Shown here: positions 1 through 5,905 of the stretch, in pieces | How the letters are laid out: each line of letters starts with the position of its first letter | How positions within the stretch are numbered: position 1 is the stretch's first letter | Source of the DNA: Verrucomicrobiota bacterium | Lineage (GTDB): Bacteria > Verrucomicrobiota > Verrucomicrobiia > Chthoniobacterales > JAFAMB01 | Assembly: GCA_019236035.1 (NCBI GenBank) | Contig: JAFAJU010000511.1 | Coordinates: 1 to 6,091 of the forward strand | Direction: 5' to 3' | DNA length: 6,091 nt | Made by a program: the position numbers and the translations under genes | Notes under the pieces: model-generated | What the model was told of the DNA's origin: nothing | The model's database searches: none | The model's input: only the letters and a program-made list of their open reading frames with translations

Positions 1-494
1 GACAGTAGCTTGCGATGCCGTAATCCCTTTTCGAGCTTGTTGAACGATCCGATAACGAGATCGTGGCAGCCGGTCTGGAGGCGCTCGGCAACATCCAAGC
101 GATTGCAGGCAGACACTTGCAAGGCCACACGCGGAGCGCGGGGGGTCAAACGCTTGACCAGGCGCGGTAGAATCACCATGCAGGCATAGTCGGCCGCTGC
201 AATGTGGAACGTTCGCAACGCCTCGGTCCGTGCAGATTCCTTTGCGATCAAGGCTAGTTCAAGGTTCTTTAATCCTTCTCGAATGGCCGGGGCGACCTCA
301 AGCGCGCGTCGAGTCGGTTGCATGCTGGACTCGGTAGAAATGAAGAGTTCGTCGTGCAGCGCCTGCCGGAGCCTCCTCAAAGCATGACTTACGGCCGATG
401 GTGTTACCGACAGCATCCGGCTCGCTTCCCGAACGCTGCGGTGGTGCATGACGGCGTCAAAGACCCGAAACAAATTCAAGTCCATCATGCGCAT
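1..494 (-). CDS. LysR-type transcriptional regulator, N-terminal part (cut by left window edge)
   Basis: A reverse-strand frame without stops encodes a LysR-family DNA-binding regulator. From the ATG at 494 there are 164 visible codons of a family that is usually about 300 residues. Residues 4-53 form the winged helix-turn-helix: it opens MDLNLFRVFDAV, and the recognition helix TPSAVSHALRRLR lies at 31-43, followed by DELF. A linker helix follows (about 60-90). The effector domain begins near residue 95, with FHIAAADY and ILPRLVKRL, then DLVIGSF at 145-151. This pattern fits the NodD/NahR/LinR-like subgroup, whose members often control catabolic operons. The ligand cannot be read from the sequence. 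The gene is divergent from sdhCAB, the usual LysR arrangement with a neighbouring target. Start choice is uncertain: ATG 494 has a weak GGAAG ten bases upstream, ATG 488 sits closer to the conserved domain, and the frame stays open to an ATG at 560 and a CTG at 572. Family assignment is secure; target is inferred. Confidence 0.93.
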   Translation of the reverse strand, partial: MRMMDLNLFRVFDAVMHHRSVREASRMLSVTPSAVSHALRRLRQALHDELFISTESSMQPTRRALEVAPAIREGLKNLELALIAKESARTEALRTFHIAAADYACMVILPRLVKRLTPRAPRVALQVSACNRLDVAERLQTGCHDLVIGSFNKLEKGLRHRKLL

Positions 495-557
495 CTGGAC
501 GGAACTTCCATTGGTGCGGTTTCGGCATTCTTCGGTTTGCTTTTCCGCAGTGCTTCG

Positions 558-582
558 CATGGGTTGGGTCAGAAAATCTCCT
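558..582 (-). promoter_or_regulatory. Candidate ribosome binding site and alternative upstream starts for the LysR gene
   Basis: On the minus strand an AGGAG lies at 578-582, the best Shine-Dalgarno match upstream of the regulator. It is five bases from an in-frame CTG (572) and seventeen from an in-frame ATG (560). If used, it would add 22 (ATG) or 26 (CTG) residues before the ATG at 494. Those extra residues are polar and look unlike a conserved LysR N-terminus, so the site may instead be incidental. The frame is closed by a TAA at 603-605. Confidence 0.3.
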
Positions 583-761
583 CTCGGCAGACAAAACCCC
601 CATTACCGGTAGGCGGCTACACCTAGATTGGCCAGCAGTGTGCGGCGGTTGGCATCGCACCGGCGGCAAGCAAACGCGAATTCGCCCACATCCGCCAACG
701 CGCAGGGCGATACTCATTAGGAGGACGATATCCGAATTCCCGAAACCAGGCGTGAACGAAT

Positions 762-778
762 CTCATCGCAGCGATGAG
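762..778. promoter_or_regulatory. Perfect 17-bp palindrome, candidate operator
   Basis: CTCATCGC and GCGATGAG form perfect 8-base arms around a single central A. The centre lies 85 bases upstream of the sdhC start codon at 855, in the gap shared with the LysR gene. The odd length with a one-base centre suits a homodimeric repressor or activator site better than an RNA hairpin. It does not match a symmetric LysR T-N11-A box, an FNR box (TTGAT-N4-ATCAA) or other operators I know by sight. The binding protein is unknown. Confidence 0.45.
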
Positions 779-831
779 TAGCTTTCACTTTTCATTAATC
801 AAGGGCCCGGTACGCTCACCGGAGTTTAGCC

Positions 832-858
832 ATGAAAGCCGAAAGGAGAGTAACATGA
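832..858 (+). CDS. Possible 8-codon leader peptide overlapping the sdhC start
   Basis: A tiny frame reads MKAERRVT and stops at TGA 856-858, overlapping the ATG of sdhC (855-857) as ATGA. It has its own SD, GGAG at 821-824, seven bases before its ATG. Its body contains the AGGAG that serves sdhC. This is the geometry of translational coupling: a ribosome finishing the leader could restart on sdhC. The peptide resembles nothing I recognise and is short enough to arise by chance. Confidence 0.25.
   Translation: MKAERRVT
844..848 (+). promoter_or_regulatory. Ribosome binding site that fixes the sdhC start
   Basis: AGGAG lies six bases before the ATG at 855. The earlier in-frame ATG at 774 has no SD and sits inside the 17-bp palindrome. 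This decides in favour of 855. Confidence 0.8.
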
Positions 859-1634
859 GCAATCCCGATCATGACCGTGAAGCTGAAGTATCCCTGCTTG
901 ACGGACCGCCCCATGACGTAAAGATCAAGCCGATTGAGAAAAAGAAAGAGGCTCCCCAGCGGGCCAAACTTGGGTTACGTCGCACGTTATCCGAAAAAAA
1001 CTTAATGGCGCTTACCGGCCTCTTTCTTTGTCTTTTCCTCGCGGTACACTTGTTAGGTAATTTGCAGCTGCTCTTGCCGCCCGAAATCGCTCAGTGGCAA
1101 TTCAATTTCTACTCCAAATTGCTTTCCGGTAATATCTTTATCGAACTAATTTCCTACCTTTTGTTTGCCAGCATACTGGCTCACGCCATCTATGCGCTGG
1201 TAATCACGATTAAGAACCGGCGGGCGAATGGGCACCGTTATGACTACGACCGGCGCGGAGTAACCAGCAAATGGTATTCTCGGAAGATGGGGCTGTTAGG
1301 TACCATTATTTTATTCTTTCTCATTATTCATCTCCGCGACTTCTGGTATCAGCTCCAGTTCGGGCATGTGCCGCTCGATAAGGACGGGCAAAAAGATTTG
1401 TATACGCTAGTAGTGACTGTCTACCACAGCGGCTGGTACGTGCTGATCTATGTGCTCTGTATGATTGCGTTGGGATACCACTTATTACATGGTTTTTTCA
1501 GTGCAGCACGGACGCTCGGAGTTTACGACCCGCGTTACGTTGAATGGATAAAAATATTAGGCTGGATCTATAGCATCGGCATCAGTGCCGGGTTCGCATT
1601 TATACCAGTCTATGTTCATTTCGCGAGAGGATGA
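855..1634 (+). CDS. sdhC: Type B succinate dehydrogenase/fumarate reductase, cytochrome b subunit
   Basis: This 259-residue inner-membrane subunit anchors the SdhAB dimer and passes electrons between the Fe-S clusters and quinone through two b haems. About five hydrophobic helices are visible: roughly 50-73, 94-118, 145-165, 186-213 and 232-254. Conserved helix histidines that suit haem ligation are H65 (AVHLLGN), H110 (ILAHAIYAL), H159 (IIHLRDFW) and H209/H212 (GYHLLHGF), as in the Bacillus and Wolinella type B enzymes. The segment HGFFSAARTLG after helix four is also typical of the b558 family. No sdhD is present, as expected when one subunit replaces SdhC plus SdhD. The start at 855 has AGGAG six bases upstream. 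The gene overlaps or abuts sdhA. One oddity is a lysine- and glutamate-rich N-terminal tail of about 40 residues before the usual family start. By eye the gene is less GC-rich than sdhA and sdhB. The choice between succinate oxidation and fumarate reduction cannot be read from sequence. Confidence 0.93.
   Translation: MSNPDHDREAEVSLLDGPPHDVKIKPIEKKKEAPQRAKLGLRRTLSEKNLMALTGLFLCLFLAVHLLGNLQLLLPPEIAQWQFNFYSKLLSGNIFIELISYLLFASILAHAIYALVITIKNRRANGHRYDYDRRGVTSKWYSRKMGLLGTIILFFLIIHLRDFWYQLQFGHVPLDKDGQKDLYTLVVTVYHSGWYVLIYVLCMIALGYHLLHGFFSAARTLGVYDPRYVEWIKILGWIYSIGISAGFAFIPVYVHFARG
1626..1630 (+). promoter_or_regulatory. Ribosome binding site for sdhA inside the end of sdhC
   Basis: AGAGG ends immediately before ATGACTATG. 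It touches the first ATG (1631) but lies six bases before the second (1637). Normal spacing favours 1637 as the start. The first ATG forms an ATGA overlap with the sdhC stop, so translational coupling is likely with either start. Confidence 0.55.
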
Positions 1635-1636
1635 CT

Positions 1637-3553
1637 ATGCTAGACGCAAAAATACCTGAGGGACCATTGGATAAAAAATGGGAGCATTACCGCTCGAAGA
1701 GCCACCTTGTCAATCCTGCCAACCGCAAAAAACTAAAGGTAATCATTGTAGGAACCGGACTTTCCGGTAGTTCTTTAGCGGCGTCGCTGGGTGAGTCAGG
1801 CTATCACGTGAGTAGTTTTTGCTTTCAGGATACAGCCAGGCGCGCGCATTCGGTGGCAGCCCAGGGTGGCGTCAATGCTTGCAAGAATTATAAGAACGAT
1901 GGCGACACGGTTTTTCGGATGTTCTATGACACGATCAAGGGAGGCGACTTCCGTGCTCGGGAAGGGAACGTGTACAGGTTGGCGGAATGCAGCGTCAACC
2001 TCATTGACCAGGCGGTGGCTCAGGGTGTGCCGTTCGCGCGCGAATATAGTGGCTACCTGAGTAACCGATCGTTTGGCGGGGTCCAGGTCTCCCGAACTTT
2101 TTATGCCCAGGGGCAGACAGGGCAACAGTTGTTACTCGGAGCCTATCAGGCTTTGATGCGACAGGTGAGCGCGGGTACCGTAAAACTCTTCTCGCGTCAT
2201 GAAATGCTGGACTTGGTGGTGATTGATGGGAAGGCGCGCGGTATCATTGTGCGAAATATGGATACTGGCGAGGTGGAACGACACGGCGGGCACGCCGTGG
2301 TCCTGGCCACCGGCGGGTTCGGCAAGATCTATTACTTGTCCTCGCTGGCGATGGGTTGCAACGCTTCCGCGATCTGGCGTGCTTATAGACGCGGGGCGTT
2401 CTTTGCTAATCCTAGCTGGATCCAGTTCCATCCGACTTGCTTGCCTCAGTTCGGTGAGTACCAATCCAAGCTAACCCTGATGTCCGAATCATTGCGCAAT
2501 GACGGCCGGATCTGGGTTCCTAAAAAGAAGGACGATAATCGCCCACCCAACGATATTCCGGAATCGGAACGGGACTATTACCTGGAACGCCGGTACCCCG
2601 CGTTTGGCAATCTTGTGCCGCGTGATATCGGCTCGCGTGCGGCCAAGGAAATGATCGATGCAGGCTATGGCGTGGGGTCGCTTAAGAACGCCGTCTATCT
2701 AGACTTTAGTAAGGCGATTGCCGAACAAGGCGAAGGTAAGATCGAAGACAAATACGGTAATCTCTTTCGCATGTATCAAAAGATTACCGGGATCAATGCC
2801 TACCGCGAGCCGATGCGGATTTCGCCTGCCTCTCATTTTTCCATGGGCGGTCTGTGGGTAGACTATGAACTCATGACCACTATCCCGGGACTCTATGCGG
2901 TCGGCGAGTCTAACTTTGCTGACCACGGAGCCAATCGGTTAGGTGCTAACTCTTTACTGCAGGCCTGTGTGGACGGCTATTTCATCGCGCCGAGCACCAT
3001 GCCGAACTACCTGGCGAATGAAATCAGAACCGGACCGATCGATACCAGACAGTCGGCATTTGCGACGGCTGAGGAGGCGGCCCTGCAAAAATTGAAAGGC
3101 TTTTTGGCCATCCAGGGCAGCAAACCGGTGGATTACTTTCATAAAGCCCTGGGTAAGATTTTATACGACGATTGCGGTCTGTCGCGTTCGCGCGCCGGAC
3201 TCACAGAGGCGATAGCAAAGATTCGCTCGTTACGGGGTGAGTTTTACCACGAACTGCATGTACCTGGGGGTGGGGGGCAAGCGATGAACAGCGAGCTGGA
3301 GAAGGCCGGCCGCGTGGCGGACTACCTGGAAGTTGGAGAGTTGATGTGTTATGACGCTTTGAACAGAGACGAATCGTGCGGAGCCCATTTTCGGGTCGAA
3401 TATCAAACGCCGGAAGGCGAGCCGCTCCGGGACGATAAGAACTTCGCTTTCACATCTGCCTGGGAGTGGACCGGATTGGACACGGAACCGCTGTTACACA
3501 AAGAACCCCTCCACTTCGAGACCGTTACTCCAACTGTTAGAAGCTACAAATAG
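1637..3553 (+). CDS. sdhA: Succinate dehydrogenase/fumarate reductase flavoprotein subunit (type B)
   Basis: This is the catalytic subunit, interconverting succinate and fumarate with covalently bound FAD on the cytoplasmic side. With the start at 1637 it has 638 residues, normal for the type B family; ATG 1631 would add two. Visible landmarks are the FAD dinucleotide motif GTGLSG (39-44), the FAD-linking H71 in RRAHSVAAQGG, ATGGFG (224-229), substrate-site H265 in FHPT, the proton-transfer arginine R291 in RNDGRIW, substrate-site H400 in SHFSMGG, and R434 in GANRLGANSLL. The C-terminal helical domain contains ELEKAGRVADYLEVGELM and DESCGAHFR. The opening DAKIPEGPL, and NPANRKKLKVIIVG, are hallmarks of the Bacteroidetes/Chlorobi-like type B clade rather than the E. 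coli type. All expected active-site residues are present, so the enzyme should be functional. It starts at the sdhC stop and is followed 13 bases later by sdhB, which indicates one transcript. Confidence 0.97.
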   Translation: MLDAKIPEGPLDKKWEHYRSKSHLVNPANRKKLKVIIVGTGLSGSSLAASLGESGYHVSSFCFQDTARRAHSVAAQGGVNACKNYKNDGDTVFRMFYDTIKGGDFRAREGNVYRLAECSVNLIDQAVAQGVPFAREYSGYLSNRSFGGVQVSRTFYAQGQTGQQLLLGAYQALMRQVSAGTVKLFSRHEMLDLVVIDGKARGIIVRNMDTGEVERHGGHAVVLATGGFGKIYYLSSLAMGCNASAIWRAYRRGAFFANPSWIQFHPTCLPQFGEYQSKLTLMSESLRNDGRIWVPKKKDDNRPPNDIPESERDYYLERRYPAFGNLVPRDIGSRAAKEMIDAGYGVGSLKNAVYLDFSKAIAEQGEGKIEDKYGNLFRMYQKITGINAYREPMRISPASHFSMGGLWVDYELMTTIPGLYAVGESNFADHGANRLGANSLLQACVDGYFIAPSTMPNYLANEIRTGPIDTRQSAFATAEEAALQKLKGFLAIQGSKPVDYFHKALGKILYDDCGLSRSRAGLTEAIAKIRSLRGEFYHELHVPGGGGQAMNSELEKAGRVADYLEVGELMCYDALNRDESCGAHFRVEYQTPEGEPLRDDKNFAFTSAWEWTGLDTEPLLHKEPLHFETVTPTVRSYK

Positions 3554-3566
3554 AGGCAAGACTAAC

Positions 3567-4307
3567 ATGCGAATCCAACTCAGAGTTTGGCGTCAGGAGC
3601 ATAAGAGCAAGCCGGGTCAGTTTGCGGATTACGAATTACCGGAGGTCAGCCCGGACATGTCTTTCTTGGAGATGCTGGATATGCTGAATGATCAGATCAT
3701 GCGGCAAAACGGCAGGCCAGTGGAATTCGATTACGACTGCAGGGAAGGTATTTGTGGTCAATGCGGGGTGATGATTAATGGCCGAGCTCATGGTCCGCTG
3801 GCGAACACAACCACGTGCCAGCTCCACATGCGGACGTTCAAGGATGGCGACATCATCCATGTGGAGCCGTTCCGGGCGGCGGCATTCCCGGTGAAGTGCG
3901 ACCTGAAAGTCGATCGGAGCGCCTTTGATCGTATTATCCAGGCGGGAGGCTACATTGCGGCCAGTACCGGGGAAGCGCCGGAGGCCAACAGCATTCTTGT
4001 CCCGCATGAGGAAGCAGAGGCGGCGTTTGACGCCGCCTGCTGTATCGGCTGCGGTGCATGTGTCGCGACCTGTAAGAACTCTAGTGCTGCCCTGTTTACT
4101 TCCGCCAAAATCAGTCACCTGGCGCTCTTACCACAGGGCCGGCTAGAAGCGAAAGAACGTGCTCAACAAATGGTAGCGCAAGCCGACAAGGAAGGTTTTG
4201 GCCATTGCAGCAATACCGAGGCTTGCGAGGTAGAGTGTCCCCAAGCCATCTCGGTTCTGCACATCGCTCGGATGAACTGGGAGTTCAATCGTGCGGCATT
4301 CTTTTAA
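3567..4307 (+). CDS. sdhB: Succinate dehydrogenase/fumarate reductase iron-sulfur subunit
   Basis: This 246-residue subunit wires electrons from the FAD of SdhA to the haems and quinone site of SdhC. The N-terminal ferredoxin-like domain carries the [2Fe-2S] ligands C58, C63, C66 and C84, in DCREGICGQCG and TTTCQLHM. The C-terminal domain has C159-IG-C162-GA-C165 and C169, then C214, C220 and C224-P, which together supply the [4Fe-4S] and [3Fe-4S] clusters. The insertion GRAHGPLANTTTC before the fourth [2Fe-2S] cysteine is characteristic of the type B clade shared with SdhA here. Length is typical (about 240-255). A GAGG at 3553-3556 overlaps the sdhA stop and lies ten bases before the ATG, a slightly long spacing. 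No hairpin terminator is visible after the gene, so read-through into the carrier gene is possible. Confidence 0.97.
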   Translation: MRIQLRVWRQEHKSKPGQFADYELPEVSPDMSFLEMLDMLNDQIMRQNGRPVEFDYDCREGICGQCGVMINGRAHGPLANTTTCQLHMRTFKDGDIIHVEPFRAAAFPVKCDLKVDRSAFDRIIQAGGYIAASTGEAPEANSILVPHEEAEAAFDAACCIGCGACVATCKNSSAALFTSAKISHLALLPQGRLEAKERAQQMVAQADKEGFGHCSNTEACEVECPQAISVLHIARMNWEFNRAAFF

Positions 4308-4401
4308 AGTGTCGGCGTCTTAAGTATTTCACCAAACGATCCCCGAAAAACTATGCGTGCTGAATTTGATAGCATGAAAAAGGGTCACTAACGGGTTCTT
4401 T
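4308..4401 (+). other. 94-base spacer between sdhB and the carrier gene
   Basis: No terminator-like stem with a T-run is seen here, and no convincing -35/-10 pair. The only SD-like sequence before the carrier is a weak GGG at 4393-4395, six bases from its ATG. The gap is longer than those within sdhCAB, so the carrier may be co-transcribed or may have its own weak promoter. Confidence 0.4.
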
Positions 4402-5856
4402 ATGTCTGCGAAGATTGAGACGGTTGCGCCCGAGACCGGGCATCCGAAGAAGAAAGACAGTCGATATCTGTCGTTATTGGTGGTGGTAGCGCTGGCGACC
4501 CTGATTTGGTTTATTCCAGCTCCTGCCGGGGTTGAGCCGAAGGCCTGGCATTTGCTGGCAATCTTCGTTGCGACGATTGTCGGCATCATCCTGAAGCCTT
4601 TCCCGATGGGTGCAATCGCGATGATCGGCATCGCCGCAACTGCTGTTACGGGGACCCTGACCATCAATCAGGCGTTGAGCGGTTTTGGGAACGGAACCAT
4701 CTGGCTAATCGTGGTTGCATTTTTTATCTCGGAAGGATTCATCAAGACCGGTCTGGGCAGCCGGATTGCTTATCTTTTCATGGCAATCTTAGGCAAAAGA
4801 ACTCTTGGGTTAAGCTACGGCCTAATCGCAACCGATCTTGTGCTGGCGCCGGCGATCCCAAGCAACACGGCTCGTGCCGGCGGGATCGTGTTCCCGCTAG
4901 TTCGGGCGACGGCCAAGGCGTTTGGTAGCGAACCGGGCGACGGTACGGCCCATAAGATTGGCTCGTTCCTGATCCAAGCGGCGTTTCAAGGCAACGTAAT
5001 AACCAGCGCCATGTTTCTTACCGCCATGGCTGCCAACCCGCTGGCCGCCAAACTGGCAAGCCAAATGCATATCAACATTAGTTGGGGACGATGGGCGGTG
5101 GCGGCGCTTGTCCCAGGGATTGCCAGTTTAATTGTAATCCCTCTGGTTCTTTACAAATTTTACCCACCTGGGGTCAAAGAGACGCATGGAGCCAGTGAGA
5201 TGGCTAAGCAAAAACTGGGAGAAATGGGTCCAGTCGCGCGAGAAGAATGGATCATGTTGGCCGTGTTTCTAATGCTCCTCGTGCTCTGGATCTTTGGCGA
5301 TCGATTTGGGATCGATAGCGCCACGACTGCTCTGGTCGGTCTCGGTGTGTTACTCACAACCGGAGTACTCACTTGGAAGGACGTTCTCTCAGAGGAAAAG
5401 GCCTGGGATACGCTGGTCTGGTTCGCTGCCTTAGTGATGATGGCAAGTTTCCTCAACGAATTGGGTCTCATTCCATGGGTGACCAAAGGCGTACAAGGGC
5501 TGGTCGGCGGCGTCAATTGGACCGTTGCATTTCCGGTGCTTTGCTTAGTTTATTTTTACAGCCATTACCTGTTTGCCAGTCAGACTGCGCATGTTAGCTC
5601 GATGTACGCGGCCTTTCTGTCGGTTTCGGTTGCGGTTGGTACACCGCCGCTGCTGGCGGCTCTTGTGCTTGGATTCGCCAGCAATCTTTTCAGCAGCCTA
5701 ACTCACTATGGAAGCGGTCCCGCGCCGGTGCTTTTCGGCTCCGGTTATGTGGAGCTCGGTACCTGGTGGTGGTTAGGTGCGCTGATCAGTGTGATTAACA
5801 TTGTGATTTGGCTAATCGTTGGCGGCCTCTGGTGGAAGGTGCTCGGACTTTGGTAG
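4402..5856 (+). CDS. DASS-family anion (di/tricarboxylate):sodium symporter or antiporter
   Basis: This 484-residue integral membrane carrier belongs to the divalent anion:Na+ symporter family (PF00939; CitT, TtdT, SodiT1/DiT1, VcINDY). It has a charged cytoplasmic N-terminus of about 20 residues, then roughly a dozen hydrophobic segments with the internal repeat typical of the family. The first substrate/ion-binding signature is S154-N155-T156 in PSNTARAGG, matching the plant 2-oxoglutarate/malate translocator and CitT branch. The second half-site is S393-Q394-T395 in SQTAHVSSMY, followed by THYGSGPAPV (434-443). Likely substrates are malate, 2-oxoglutarate, succinate, fumarate, citrate or tartrate; sequence alone does not choose, nor does it settle Na+ symport against exchange. 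Its place after sdhCAB suggests C4-dicarboxylate import or succinate/fumarate exchange (inference). The start at 4402 has only a weak SD, but no better in-frame start exists. The gene converges on the esterase fragment with a 49-base gap. Confidence 0.92.
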   Translation: MSAKIETVAPETGHPKKKDSRYLSLLVVVALATLIWFIPAPAGVEPKAWHLLAIFVATIVGIILKPFPMGAIAMIGIAATAVTGTLTINQALSGFGNGTIWLIVVAFFISEGFIKTGLGSRIAYLFMAILGKRTLGLSYGLIATDLVLAPAIPSNTARAGGIVFPLVRATAKAFGSEPGDGTAHKIGSFLIQAAFQGNVITSAMFLTAMAANPLAAKLASQMHINISWGRWAVAALVPGIASLIVIPLVLYKFYPPGVKETHGASEMAKQKLGEMGPVAREEWIMLAVFLMLLVLWIFGDRFGIDSATTALVGLGVLLTTGVLTWKDVLSEEKAWDTLVWFAALVMMASFLNELGLIPWVTKGVQGLVGGVNWTVAFPVLCLVYFYSHYLFASQTAHVSSMYAAFLSVSVAVGTPPLLAALVLGFASNLFSSLTHYGSGPAPVLFGSGYVELGTWWWLGALISVINIVIWLIVGGLWWKVLGLW

Positions 5857-5905
5857 GACCCGCACGAAGTCTGCGGCCTGGAGGGGAGCCGCTTTGGCGC
5901 GTAAC

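Larger units (their letters stand above)
495..854. promoter_or_regulatory. Divergent intergenic control region between the LysR gene and sdhC
   Basis: About 360 bases separate the regulator from sdhC; the longest frames here look like shadows. The region should hold the promoters of both transcription units. I could not find a convincing sigma-70 -35/-10 pair for either direction. Features that stand out are a perfect 17-bp palindrome at 762-778, an unused AGGAGG at 719-724, a 10-bp palindrome GCGAATTCGC at 676-685, and a small ORF at 832-858 just before sdhC. A LysR operator is expected in such a gap, but I see no clean symmetric T-N11-A box. Confidence 0.6.

Noticed and set aside
676..685. 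10-bp palindrome GCGAATTCGC
   Set aside because: Palindromes of this length are common by chance; nothing around it extends the symmetry.
318..717. Open frames of 102 codons (plus, 318-626) and 86 codons (minus, 457-717)
   Set aside because: Both overlap the LysR coding region in other frames, lack family signatures and have biased, low-complexity-like composition; they are shadows.
774..854. In-frame ATG at 774 as the sdhC start (27 extra residues)
   Set aside because: It has no SD and lies within the palindrome, while ATG 855 has AGGAG at six bases. The extra residues also lie beyond an already long N-terminal tail.
4374..4391. Five-codon frame MKKGH before the carrier gene
   Set aside because: It has no SD, does not overlap the carrier start and is of a length expected by chance.
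5860..5876. Hairpin CCGCA/TGCGG with a 7-base loop just after the carrier stop, as a terminator
   Set aside because: The stem is only 5 bp and no T-run follows on either strand.
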